This document shows, in pieces, positions 33,920-42,267 of a DNA stretch of 64,000 bases. The stretch is from Streptomyces lasiicapitis. GTDB taxonomy: Bacteria; Actinomycetota; Actinomycetes; Streptomycetales; Streptomycetaceae. Location of the stretch: NCBI RefSeq assembly GCF_014646335.1, contig NZ_BMNG01000001.1, positions 62,001 to 126,000 of the forward strand. The letters are read 5' to 3'. Positions within the stretch are counted from its first letter, which is position 1; each line of letters begins with the position of its first letter. The position numbers were made by a program, and so were the translations under genes. Under the pieces are notes generated by a model. The model searched no databases. It saw only the letters and a program-made list of their open reading frames with translations, and was not told the DNA's origin.

Positions 33920-34855
33920 ATGAGCGACACTTCCCCCTACGGCTTCGAGCTTGTGCGGCGTGGGTACGACCGCGCTCAGGTGGACGAACGTATCTCCAAG
34001 CTCGTCTCCGACCGAGACTCCGCTCTCACTCGAATCACTGCTCTGGAAAAGCGCATCGAGGAGCTCCACCTCGAAACGCAGAACGCCCAGGCCCAGGTCG
34101 CCGACGCCGAGCCGTCGTACGCCGGTCTCGGTGCTCGCGTCGAGAAGATCCTCCGCCTCGCCGAGGAGGAGGCGAAGGACCTGCGCGAGGAGGCGCGGCG
34201 CGCGGCCGAGCAGCACCGTGAGCTCGCCGAGTCCGCCGCCCAGCAGGTGCGCAACGACGCCGAGTCGTTCGCCGCCGAGCGCAAGGCCAAGGCCGAGGAC
34301 GAGGGCGTCCGCATCGTCGAGAAGGCCAAGGGCGAGGCGAACGCGCTGCGTTCCGAGGCGCAGAAGGACGCGCAGTCCAAGCGCGAGGAAGCGGACGCCC
34401 TCTTCGAGGAGACCCGCGCCAAGGCCGCCCAGGCCGCCGCGGACTTCGAGACGAACCTGGCCAAGCGCCGCGAGCAGTCCGAGCGCGACCTGGCTTCCCG
34501 TCAGGCCAAGGCCGAGAAGCGCCTCGCGGAGATCGAGCACCGCGCGGAGCAGCTGCGCCTGGAGGCGGAGAAGCTGCGCACGGACGCCGAGCGCCGCGCC
34601 CGCCAGACCGTCGAGACCGCACAGCGCCAGGCCGAGGACATCGTCGCCGACGCCAACGCCAAGGCCGACCGCATCCGCAGCGAATCGGAGCGCGAGCTGG
34701 CGGCCCTGACCAACCGCCGCGACTCGATCAACGCCCAGCTGACGAACGTCCGCGAGATGCTCGCGACGCTCACCGGTGCGGCCGTCGCCGCCGCGGGCAC
34801 GCCCGCCGAGGACGAGCCGATCTCGCGGGGGGTCCCGGCACAGCAGAGCCGCTGA
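33920..34855 (+). CDS. filP: FilP, intermediate-filament-like coiled-coil protein
   Basis: A 311-residue protein. A conserved N-terminus (GFELVRRGYDRAQVDERI, a DivIVA-like segment) is followed by coiled coil from about 25 to 275 with the same Ala/Glu/Arg repeat style as Scy, and a short C-terminal tail. FilP forms a filament network behind the hyphal tip and adds stiffness. Length matches known FilP. Start: ATG at 33920 with AGGAA. A strong hairpin terminator follows 35 bp after the stop. Confidence 0.95.
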   Translation: MSDTSPYGFELVRRGYDRAQVDERISKLVSDRDSALTRITALEKRIEELHLETQNAQAQVADAEPSYAGLGARVEKILRLAEEEAKDLREEARRAAEQHRELAESAAQQVRNDAESFAAERKAKAEDEGVRIVEKAKGEANALRSEAQKDAQSKREEADALFEETRAKAAQAAADFETNLAKRREQSERDLASRQAKAEKRLAEIEHRAEQLRLEAEKLRTDAERRARQTVETAQRQAEDIVADANAKADRIRSESERELAALTNRRDSINAQLTNVREMLATLTGAAVAAAGTPAEDEPISRGVPAQQSR

Positions 34856-34890
34856 CGCGGAGCACAAGATCACGGGGTGAACGACAGCGA

Positions 34891-34927
34891 CGAAGCCCCC
34901 TGCCACGCCAAGTGGCAGGGGGCTTCG
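34891..34927 (+). terminator. Strong hairpin terminator after filP
   Basis: CGAAGCCCCCTGCCAC-GCCAA-GTGGCAGGGGGCTTCG, a perfect 16-bp stem, followed by CCCGTTTT. It ends 20 bp before the next start codon. Confidence 0.9.
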
Positions 34928-34947
34928 TCCCGTTTTAGCGTGTGCGC

Positions 34948-35970
34948 ATGATCGAGCTCGAGGGGCTGACCAAGCGGTACGGCGAGAAGGTCGCCGTCAA
35001 CAACCTCACCTTCACCGTCCGTCCCGGCATCGTGACGGGCTTCCTCGGGCCGAACGGCGCGGGCAAGTCGACGACGATGCGGATGCTGCTCGGGCTCGAC
35101 AATCCGACCGCGGGCGACGTCCGCATCGACGGCAAGCGTTACGCGCAGCTGAAGGACCCGCTGAAGTACATCGGCGCGCTCCTGGACGCCAAGGCCATGC
35201 ACGGCGGCCGCAGCGCCTTCAACCACCTGCTGTGTCTCGCGCAGTCCAACGGCATTCCGCGGGCGCGGGTGCACGAGGTCCTGGACACCGTGGGTCTGAC
35301 GGCGGTCGCGAGGAAGAAGGCGAAGGGGTTCTCGCTCGGCATGGGCCAACGCCTGGGCATCGCGGGCGCGCTGCTCGGCGACCCCGAGATCCTGATGTTC
35401 GACGAGCCGGTCAACGGCCTCGACCCCGAGGGCATCCACTGGATCCGGAACCTGATGAAGTCCCTCGCCTCCCAGGGCCGTACGGTCTTCGTCTCCTCGC
35501 ACCTGATGAGCGAGATGGCGCTCACCGCCGACCACCTCGTCGTCATCGGCCAGGGACGGCTCCTCGCCGACATGTCCATGGCGGACTTCATCCGGCAGAA
35601 CTCGCGGTCGTACGTCCGGCTGCGCTCCCCGCAGCGCGAGCGCCTCCTCGACGTGCTGCACCAGGCCGGGATCACGGTCGTCGAGGCGGGCAACGGCACG
35701 CTCGAAGTGGACGGCACCGGAGCGGAGCGGGTCGGCGAGCTGGCCGCGCAGCACCAGCTCGTCCTGCATGAACTCAGCCCGCAGCAGGCGTCGTTGGAGG
35801 AAGCGTTCATGCAGCTCACGGCGGAGTCGGTGGAGTACCACGCGCACGCGGACCACCAGGGGCCCGGCGACGCGGCGCCCGGTCGGGCACCTTCCGGCGG
35901 GCCTCCCCCGGGACAGCGGCCCGGCCAGGGCTGGGGCTCCGGCTGGCAGCAGCCGCGGAAGGGGGACTGA
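34948..35970 (+). CDS. ABC transporter ATP-binding protein (first of a duplicated pair)
   Basis: 340 residues. Walker A GPNGAGKST at about 34-42, signature FSLGMGQRLGIA (an LGMGQ variant of LSGGQ), Walker B LMFDEPVNGLDPEG, switch His in SSHLMSEM. The last 50 residues are a Pro/Gly/Gln tail (RAPSGGPPPGQRPGQGWGSGW). ATG at 34948; a GTG at 34942 is also possible. The gap to the filP terminator is only 20 bp, so the leader is very short. Pairs with the permease that starts 3 bp after its stop. Very similar to the ATPase at 36859. Confidence 0.9.
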   Translation: MIELEGLTKRYGEKVAVNNLTFTVRPGIVTGFLGPNGAGKSTTMRMLLGLDNPTAGDVRIDGKRYAQLKDPLKYIGALLDAKAMHGGRSAFNHLLCLAQSNGIPRARVHEVLDTVGLTAVARKKAKGFSLGMGQRLGIAGALLGDPEILMFDEPVNGLDPEGIHWIRNLMKSLASQGRTVFVSSHLMSEMALTADHLVVIGQGRLLADMSMADFIRQNSRSYVRLRSPQRERLLDVLHQAGITVVEAGNGTLEVDGTGAERVGELAAQHQLVLHELSPQQASLEEAFMQLTAESVEYHAHADHQGPGDAAPGRAPSGGPPPGQRPGQGWGSGWQQPRKGD

Positions 35971-35973
35971 ACC

Positions 35974-36744
35974 ATGGCCGCGACGCAGGTACTGAGGTCG
36001 GAGTGGACCAAGATCCGCTCGGTCTCCTCGACCATCTGGACGCTCGGCCTCGCCGCCGTCGTCACCATCGCCCTCGGGCTGCTGATCAGCATCCTGTCGA
36101 AGAACGACTACGACAACCTCAGCCGCGAGGACAAGATCACCTTCGACCCGACGTTCATCAGCTTCGCCGGGATGTCCCTCGGCCAGCTCGCGATGATCGT
36201 CTTCGGCGTCCTGGTGGTCTCCAACGAGTACAGCACCGGCATGATCCGTACGTCGCTCGCGGCCGTCCCGCAGCGGGCGACCTTCCTGTTCAGCAAGATC
36301 GCGGTCGCCACGGTGCTCGCGTTCGTGGTCGGCCTCGCCACCAGCTTCATCTCGTTCTTCGTCGGCCAGGCGATGCTCGGCGAGTACAAGGCGCAGATCG
36401 GCGACCCGGGCGTGCTGCGGGCCGTCATCGGCGGCGGGCTCTACATGACGCTGATCGCGATGTTCTCCATGGGCGTCGCCGCGATGCTGCGCAGCCCGAT
36501 GCTCTCGCTCGGCATCCTGATGCCGTTCTTCTTCCTGATCTCCAACATCCTCGGCAACGTCTCGGCGACGAAGAAGGTCGGCCGCTTCCTGCCCGACCAG
36601 GCCGGCAGCAAGATCATGCAGGTGAAGACGCCGTTCGACGACGACACTCCGTACGGCCCGTGGGGCGGCCTCGGCATCATGGTGGCGTGGACGGCGGTGG
36701 CGGTGATCGGCGGCTACGTACTACTTAAGAAGCGGGACGCGTAG
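35974..36744 (+). CDS. ABC-2 type permease (first pair)
   Basis: 256 residues, about six membrane segments. The N-terminal motif LRSEWTKIRSVSSTIWT is shared with the second permease. GMIRTSLAAVPQR follows the second segment and a C-terminal VLLKKRDA closes it. It has the fold of ABC-2 permeases without a large external domain. The substrate is unknown; such pairs commonly export small molecules or lipids. Translationally close to the ATPase. Confidence 0.88.
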   Translation: MAATQVLRSEWTKIRSVSSTIWTLGLAAVVTIALGLLISILSKNDYDNLSREDKITFDPTFISFAGMSLGQLAMIVFGVLVVSNEYSTGMIRTSLAAVPQRATFLFSKIAVATVLAFVVGLATSFISFFVGQAMLGEYKAQIGDPGVLRAVIGGGLYMTLIAMFSMGVAAMLRSPMLSLGILMPFFFLISNILGNVSATKKVGRFLPDQAGSKIMQVKTPFDDDTPYGPWGGLGIMVAWTAVAVIGGYVLLKKRDA

Positions 36745-36769
36745 ACGAAGGGCGAAGTTTTACCTGGAC

Positions 36770-36798
36770 TTGGCTGGAACCGTCAGCTCACAGATATC
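36770..36798 (+). promoter_or_regulatory. Candidate promoter for the second ABC pair
   Basis: TTGGCT (36770-36775) and GATATC (36793-36798) are 17 bp apart, a plausible -35/-10 pair 61 bp before the ATG at 36859. It suggests that the second pair is expressed separately from the first. Confidence 0.35.
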
Positions 36799-36858
36799 CT
36801 CCTAACCCTTACGGGGGCGTGTGCCCCGACGTCCTGAACCATTCGATGGGTGCGGAGA

Positions 36859-38031
36859 ATGATCGAGGCAGTCGGCCTGACGAAGCGCTATGGCGCCAAG
36901 ACAGCCGTGTACAACCTTTCCTTCCAGGTCCGGCCCGGCACCGTGACCGGCTTCCTGGGCCCGAACGGGTCCGGCAAGTCGACGACGATGCGGATGATCC
37001 TCGGGCTCGACGCGCCTTCGCACGGGCAGGTGACGATCGGCGGCTACCCGTACCGCAAGCTGCCGAACGCGCCCCGCCAGGTCGGCGCGCTGCTCGACGC
37101 CAAGGCGGTGCACGGCGGCCGGCACGCCCGCAACCACCTGCTGTGCCTCGCGCAGCTCTCCGGCATCCCGGCCCGGCGCGTGGACGAGGTGCTCGGCGTC
37201 GTCGGCCTCCAGGAGGTGGCGAGGAAGCGCTCCAAGGGCTTCTCGCTCGGCATGGGCCAGCGGCTCGGCATCGCCGCGGCGCTGCTCGGCGACCCCCAGG
37301 TGCTGCTCTTCGACGAGCCGGTCAACGGCCTCGACCCCGAGGGCATCCTCTGGGTGCGCAACCTGATGAAGTCCCTCGCGGCGGAGGGCCGCACCGTCTT
37401 CGTCTCCTCGCACCTGATGAGCGAGATGGCCCTCACCGCCGAGCACCTCATCGTGATCGGCCGCGGCCAGCTGCTCGCCGACATGAGCGTCGGGGACTTC
37501 ATCTCGGCGAACTCCGCGGACTTCGCACGGGTGCGCACCCCCGACACCGACCCGCAGCAGCGCGAGAAGCTGACCGCCGCACTCACCGAGGCCGGCGGCC
37601 AGGTGCTGCCCGAGCAGGACGGCGGGCTGCGCGTCACCGGCCTGCCGCTGCCCCGCATCAGCGACCTCGCGCACGGCGCGGACGTCCGCCTGTGGGAGCT
37701 CTCGCCGCACCAGGCCTCGCTGGAAGAGGCGTACATGCGCATGACGCAGGGCGCCGTCGACTACCGCTCGACGACCGACCAGCGCGCGGGCCTGCAGCAG
37801 CAGCTCCCGCCCGGCGCGGTGCCGCAGCCGCAGCTCCCGGTGCCCGGCCAGGGCCAGCACGGCTGGTACGCCCCGCCGCCGCCCCAGCAGGGCGGCCAGC
37901 CCTTCGCGATGCCGCAGGGCGCGCCCGCCGCGCCCGCCCCCGGTGACGCGAACCCGTACGCCGCGGCCCCCCAGGCCCCGGCCGCAGCCCCCTCCCCCGA
38001 GATGACGAAGCGCAGCGAGGAATCCCGATGA
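36859..38031 (+). CDS. ABC transporter ATP-binding protein (second of a duplicated pair)
   Basis: 390 residues, parallel to the ATPase at 34948 along its whole core: GPNGSGKST, FSLGMGQRLGIAAALLGDP, LLFDEPVNGLDPEGI, SSHLMSEMALTAEHL. The C-terminal tail is longer (about 80 residues) and rich in Pro, Gln and Ala (GWYAPPPPQQGGQPF). ATG at 36859, or a GTG at 36850. Its stop overlaps the permease start by 4 bp (ATGA). This pair and the first are tandem duplicates. Confidence 0.9.
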   Translation: MIEAVGLTKRYGAKTAVYNLSFQVRPGTVTGFLGPNGSGKSTTMRMILGLDAPSHGQVTIGGYPYRKLPNAPRQVGALLDAKAVHGGRHARNHLLCLAQLSGIPARRVDEVLGVVGLQEVARKRSKGFSLGMGQRLGIAAALLGDPQVLLFDEPVNGLDPEGILWVRNLMKSLAAEGRTVFVSSHLMSEMALTAEHLIVIGRGQLLADMSVGDFISANSADFARVRTPDTDPQQREKLTAALTEAGGQVLPEQDGGLRVTGLPLPRISDLAHGADVRLWELSPHQASLEEAYMRMTQGAVDYRSTTDQRAGLQQQLPPGAVPQPQLPVPGQGQHGWYAPPPPQQGGQPFAMPQGAPAAPAPGDANPYAAAPQAPAAAPSPEMTKRSEESR

Positions 38032-39011
38032 CCACGCCTCCGACTCCGCAGCAGCCGCAGGCACAGCCCCAGCAGCCCCAGGCCCCGCACACCCAGGCCC
38101 CGCAGCCCCAGCAGGCCTACGCGGGCGCCGTGGCCGCGCCCCAGGGCCCCCCGGCGACGGCGCCCGCCGCGCCGCCCGCTCCCGCCGCCCCGGCCCCGCC
38201 GTCGGCCTGGCAGCAGGCGATGAGCAACGCCTACACCTCGCCGATCCCGGTCAAGAGGACCAACCTCGGCCACGCCCTCACCTCCGAGTGGACCAAGATC
38301 AAGTCGGTCCGCTCCACGGTGTGGACGCTGAGCATCTTCCTGATCCTGGTCATCGGCATCGGCCTGCTCGCGGTCGCGAACACGCAGTCCGACGACTACC
38401 AGGACGTGCCGTTCACCGTTCCGGCGTTCTTCGGCCTGATGCTCGGCCAGATCTGCCTGATCACGCTGGGCGTCCTGGTGACCTCGTCCGAGTACGGCAC
38501 CGGCATGATCCGCACCACCTTCACCGCCTCGCCGCAGCGCCACCGCGTCCTCGCGGCGAAGATCCTGATCTTCTTCACGGTCGCCTTCGTCGCGTCCGCG
38601 GGCTCGATCCTGCTCGTGGGCCTGATGGCGTCGGGCGCGCACAGCGGCCCGGAGGCGGGCGACATCCCGTGGGGCGGCACTGTCTTCAAGGGCGCCCTGT
38701 ACGTCTCGCTGCTCGGCGTGCTCGCGCTCGCCGTCGGCTCGATGCTGCGCCACTCCGCCGGCGCGATCACGACGATGCTCGGCGTGGTCCTCGTACCGGC
38801 GATCCTGCCGGGCTTCCTGGGCATCTGGGACAGCACCCAGAAGCTCGGCGAGAAGATGGCCGACTACAACGCCATCAACTCGCTCGCCAAGATCTTCCAG
38901 ATCGACGACTTCGACAGCGCCACGGGGACGTCGCAGCTGGTGCTGCTCATCGTCCTCACGGCCGCCGCGGTCGTCGGCGCCTTCGCCCTCCTGGAGAAGC
39001 GCGACGTCTGA
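38028..39011 (+). CDS. ABC-2 type permease (second pair) with proline-rich N-terminus
   Basis: 327 residues. The first 60 are a disordered Pro/Gln/Ala cytosolic tail (PQQPQAQPQQPQAPHTQAPQ). About six membrane segments follow, beginning after ALTSEWTKIKSVRSTVWTLS, the same motif as in the first permease, with EYGTGMIRTTFTASPQR and a closing LLEKRDV. The proline-rich tails of both ATPase and permease in this pair might bind each other or a scaffold. The substrate is unknown. Confidence 0.88.
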   Translation: MTTPPTPQQPQAQPQQPQAPHTQAPQPQQAYAGAVAAPQGPPATAPAAPPAPAAPAPPSAWQQAMSNAYTSPIPVKRTNLGHALTSEWTKIKSVRSTVWTLSIFLILVIGIGLLAVANTQSDDYQDVPFTVPAFFGLMLGQICLITLGVLVTSSEYGTGMIRTTFTASPQRHRVLAAKILIFFTVAFVASAGSILLVGLMASGAHSGPEAGDIPWGGTVFKGALYVSLLGVLALAVGSMLRHSAGAITTMLGVVLVPAILPGFLGIWDSTQKLGEKMADYNAINSLAKIFQIDDFDSATGTSQLVLLIVLTAAAVVGAFALLEKRDV

Positions 39012-39044
39012 GCACCGGCTGAGCACCGAAGGACCCGCCGGGGG

Positions 39045-39386
39045 CTAGTACCTCGGCGCGTTACGGGACCGCTGCACCCTCGTGGTGCGGCGGTCCTTCG
39101 CGCTCCAGCACGCCGTGTGCCAGTGCCTGCGCTCGTCCACGCCCGAGTGCTCGGGCCAGGCGACCACGTGCGCGCGCCCGGAGGGGATCTCCTGGTCGCA
39201 GCCCGGGCAGCGGTAGGTCTTGCCGACCTCGCTCGCGCCCGCCACGTGGCGTACGCTCCACTCCTCGCCCTGCCAGCTCTCGACGCGCTGGAAGCCGCCG
39301 TAGCGGCCGGACGGCTCCGCCTCCTGGGGACCTTGGCCCGGCCTTGGATCTCCGGCGCCCTTGGGGCGGTTACGACGCGGCGACAC
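39045..39386 (-). CDS. Small zinc-ribbon-like protein, often labelled ATP/GTP-binding
   Basis: 113 residues from a GTG at 39386 (GAGGTG upstream). The N-terminal 30 residues are disordered. After WQGEEWSVRHV comes YRCPGCDQEI (Cys60, Cys63), then His/Cys residues in HVVAWPEHS and RRHWHTACW (His90, Cys93), a plausible zinc site of treble-clef type. The stretch GASEVGKT looks like a Walker A but sits in a loop of a very short protein, and no nucleotide-binding domain is present. Conserved in Streptomyces as I recall. Function unknown. Confidence 0.78.
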   Translation of the reverse strand: MSPRRNRPKGAGDPRPGQGPQEAEPSGRYGGFQRVESWQGEEWSVRHVAGASEVGKTYRCPGCDQEIPSGRAHVVAWPEHSGVDERRHWHTACWSAKDRRTTRVQRSRNAPRY

Positions 39387-39535
39387 GGGACACCTCACGA
39401 GGTCTTGGTGAGCGGGCGGGCGGCTCGCCCGCGGGCGGGCGCAAGCCCAGCCTACGCACCGTACAGAGGGGTAGACGTCCTCCACCAACCCCCACAGATC
39501 CCCCCTGCACCGCGCAGAAAATCTGCCAATCTGCA

Positions 39536-39556
39536 TGCCAAGCCGTGCCCTTGGCA
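39536..39556. promoter_or_regulatory. Inverted repeat upstream of the monooxygenase gene
   Basis: TGCCAAG (39536-39542) and CTTGGCA (39550-39556), perfect 7-bp arms around 7 bases, 64-84 bp before the ATG at 39620. The 233-bp space 39387-39619 contains no gene. A candidate operator. Confidence 0.45.
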
Positions 39557-39619
39557 CTTGTCACGCGTTGTTGCCGGTAGGGGAGTGCCTGCGTCGGCGC
39601 CAAGGAGGCAGGAAGTTCG

Positions 39620-40726
39620 ATGCGCTTAGGAAGTTTTGTGCTGGCCGCCCAGTTCCCGGGCCAGGGCCATGGGGAAGCACTGCACCGCGCGGTGCGTTCC
39701 GTCGAAATCGCCGAGGAAGCGGGGCTCGACTCCGCCTGGCTCGCCGAACACCACTTCGTGCCGTACGGCACCTGTCCCTCCGCGATCACGCTCGCGGCCC
39801 TGCTGCTCGGGCGCACCCGCCGCATCCGCGTCGGCACCGCCGTGAGCGTGCTGCCCACCGCCCACCCGGTGGCGCTCGGCGAGCAGGCCGCGCTGCTGCA
39901 CCTCACCTCGGGCGGGCGCTTCTCGCTGGGCGTGGGGCGCGGCGGGCCGTGGGTGGACCTGGAGGTCTTCGGCTCGGGCATCGAGGCGTACGAGAAGGGG
40001 TTCCCGGAATCGCTCGACCTGCTGCTCAGCTGGCTCAGCGGGGCGCCGCGGGTGGCGGGGCCCGGGGGCCGGTTCGCCTTCCGCGACGTGGCGGTCGTGC
40101 CGCGCCCGCAGGAGGCGCTGACGTCGCCGCCGGGGGCGCCCGCGCCGTTCCCGGACCTGCCCGCCCCGCCGGAGCGGTCCGCGCCGGGGCGGCCCGTGCC
40201 GTCCTGCGGCCCCGAGGTGGTCGTGGCCTGCACCTCGCCGTCGAGCGTCCGGCTCGCCGCCGCCCGCGGTCTGCCGATGCTTCTCGGCATGCACGTGGGC
40301 GACGAGGAGAAGGCCGAAATGGTGGCGTTGTGGAGCAGGCACGCGCGCGCCGCCGGGCGCACGCCGGACGAGGTGGCGCAGGCCGCGCACGTCTCGGCCG
40401 GGGTGGTGCAGATCGCCGACCGCCGGGTGGAGGCGGCCGAAACGCTCACCAAGGCCATGCCGGGCTGGCTGCGCTACGGCCTGGACGCGCACGTCACGGT
40501 CGACGGCCGCGTCCGCGCCATGCGCGACCCGCTCGGGTACACGGAACTGCTCTGCGGCATCCACCCGGTGGGGACACCACAGGTGTGCGTGGACCGGCTC
40601 TCGGCGACATCGGAGCGCACGGGCATCACACGCTTCGCGCTCCTGGTGGAGGGCTCGGGCGACCTGGCGACCACGGAGGAGAACGTACGCCGACTGGGCG
40701 CGGAAGTACTGACTCAGCTCAAGTAA
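39620..40726 (+). CDS. Luciferase-like (LLM class) flavin monooxygenase
   Basis: A 368-residue TIM-barrel flavoenzyme of the bacterial luciferase superfamily: LGSFVLAAQFPGQGHG at strand 1, AWLAEHHF, GTAVSVLPTAHPV, FSLGVGRGGPWVDLEVFG. A Pro-rich insert of about 35 residues (PPGAPAPFPDLPAPPERSAP) interrupts the barrel at about 165-195. Start: ATG with AAGGAGG. The flavin (FMN or F420) and substrate are not determined. Transcribed alone. Confidence 0.88.
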   Translation: MRLGSFVLAAQFPGQGHGEALHRAVRSVEIAEEAGLDSAWLAEHHFVPYGTCPSAITLAALLLGRTRRIRVGTAVSVLPTAHPVALGEQAALLHLTSGGRFSLGVGRGGPWVDLEVFGSGIEAYEKGFPESLDLLLSWLSGAPRVAGPGGRFAFRDVAVVPRPQEALTSPPGAPAPFPDLPAPPERSAPGRPVPSCGPEVVVACTSPSSVRLAAARGLPMLLGMHVGDEEKAEMVALWSRHARAAGRTPDEVAQAAHVSAGVVQIADRRVEAAETLTKAMPGWLRYGLDAHVTVDGRVRAMRDPLGYTELLCGIHPVGTPQVCVDRLSATSERTGITRFALLVEGSGDLATTEENVRRLGAEVLTQLK

Positions 40727-40837
40727 CCCGGGTTTGACGGGACTTGCCGTCGACCCGAACGAGTGAAGAACGCCGCACGAGGGGCTGCCGCCCCGGTACT
40801 GAAACACCTCCCGCGTACGGAGCGGCAGCAACTGGCG

Positions 40838-41230
40838 TCAGCAGTCCCGTAGTTCGGGCGACTGGTTCAGCAACTGGCCACGGATCGAAGTGAACTTGGC
40901 CAGCCTGTCGTCCGCGGAGCCATCCAACGGGAACACCGCCACACGGTGGCAGTTCTGGAACGCCAGACGTACCCCGAAGTGGCGCTGCAGGGTGCCGCGA
41001 ATCGCGTCACTCGCGAGCGCGCGCAGCAACTGGCCGCGCGCCTGCTCGTCCGGCGGCGGTGTCTGGTTGTCGGCGAACTCACCGCCGTCGACCTTCAACT
41101 GGGCCACCAGGGAGCTGATCATCTCCCACGCGTAAGGCAGGGAGGTCCGGACGCAGTCGACGAAAGCTGCTTCGTCGACCTCGCCTCGCTCGGCCTGTTC
41201 CAACAGTGCCGGTGAGACGTCGAGCGACAT
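40838..41230 (-). CDS. SCO5389 family protein
   Basis: 130 residues ([38 protein letters not shown] at the start). A soluble, conserved actinobacterial protein with no motif that I can tie to a reaction. ATG at 41230 with AGGAGA; longer frames upstream are not conserved-looking. Divergent from nucS across 257 bp, a pairing I recall from S. coelicolor. A link to mismatch repair is possible but not shown. Confidence 0.8.
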   Translation of the reverse strand: MSLDVSPALLEQAERGEVDEAAFVDCVRTSLPYAWEMISSLVAQLKVDGGEFADNQTPPPDEQARGQLLRALASDAIRGTLQRHFGVRLAFQNCHRVAVFPLDGSADDRLAKFTSIRGQLLNQSPELRDC

Positions 41231-41487
41231 GGGTTCTCCTCTCGCACCCCCAGGGAGCAGGGGCTTACGGACAGGGAAGGAGCTCGCATACGCAGCGTGC
41301 ACGCGCGACGACCTCCTGCTTATACGGTAGGCAACGCCCCGTGAGCGCACCAGGAGATTGGGCGCATAACCGGCCAGGATCGAACGTGTCCATCGATGGA
41401 CAAGTGGTGCGGCCCACAGCGCCTCCGGAGCCGCGCGCAACCCACGGAATTCGCTGGACCACCCCGCGTCGAGTAGCGTTGCCGACC

Positions 41488-42159
41488 ATGCGTCTCGTCA
41501 TCGCCCGCTGCTCCGTGGACTACGCGGGCAGGCTCACCGCCCATCTCCCGTCGGCCCCCCGCCTGATCCTCGTCAAGGCGGACGGCAGCGTCTCCATTCA
41601 CGCTGACGACCGGGCCTACAAGCCCCTCAACTGGATGTCACCGCCGTGCACCCTGAAGGAGGGCACGGACGACGACGCCGGAGTGTGGACCGTCATCAAC
41701 AAGGCGGGCGAGAAGCTCATCATCACCATGGAGGAAGTCCTCCATGACTCCTCGCACGAACTGGGGGTGGATCCGGGCCTCATCAAGGACGGCGTGGAAG
41801 CACACCTTCAGGAACTGCTCGCTGACCGGATCGAGACCCTCGGCGAGGGCTATTCACTGATCCGCCGCGAGTACATGACAGCGATCGGCCCGGTCGACAT
41901 CCTCTGCCGCGACGCCGACGGGCAGACGGTCGCCGTCGAGATCAAGCGCCGCGGCGAGATCGACGGCGTCGAGCAACTCACCCGCTACCTGGAGCTGTTG
42001 AACCGCGACCCGCACCTCGCGCCGGTCAAGGGCATCTTCGCCGCCCAGGAGATCAAGCCGCAGGCCCGCGTGCTCGCCACCGACCGTGGCATCGGCTGCG
42101 CCGTCCTCGACTACGACGCGATGCGCGGCATCGAGGACGACAAGCTGCGCCTGTTCTGA
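41488..42159 (+). CDS. nucS: NucS/EndoMS mismatch-specific endonuclease
   Basis: 223 residues. NucS cuts both strands at mismatches and replaces MutS/MutL in actinobacteria. The N-terminal DNA-binding and dimer domain is at about 1-115. The C-terminal restriction-like nuclease has Asp137 in IGPVDILC and Glu151-x-Lys153 in AVEIK as catalytic residues. The C-terminal DDKLRLF fits a beta-clamp interaction tail. The ATG at 41488 gives the family length; upstream frames are not conserved. Followed by a strong bidirectional terminator. Divergent from the SCO5389-family gene. Confidence 0.95.
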   Translation: MRLVIARCSVDYAGRLTAHLPSAPRLILVKADGSVSIHADDRAYKPLNWMSPPCTLKEGTDDDAGVWTVINKAGEKLIITMEEVLHDSSHELGVDPGLIKDGVEAHLQELLADRIETLGEGYSLIRREYMTAIGPVDILCRDADGQTVAVEIKRRGEIDGVEQLTRYLELLNRDPHLAPVKGIFAAQEIKPQARVLATDRGIGCAVLDYDAMRGIEDDKLRLF

Positions 42160-42185
42160 GCGCGCGTCCCCCACCGTACGTAGCC

Positions 42186-42223
42186 GAAAGGGGCCGGATT
42201 CCTCAGGGAATCCGGCCCCTTTC
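42186..42223. terminator. Strong bidirectional hairpin
   Basis: GAAAGGGGCCGGATTCC-TCAG-GGAATCCGGCCCCTTTC, a perfect 17-bp stem, between the converging nucS and NTPase-like genes. A run of A on one side and T on the other suits both directions. Confidence 0.9.
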
Positions 42224-42267
42224 GCGTAGGCGCGTCACCTCTGCGTCGTACGACGGCGTACGACGCG

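Noticed and set aside
39215..39240. Walker A motif in the small protein at 39045-39386
   Set aside because: The protein is too short for a P-loop fold and has a better zinc-site interpretation.
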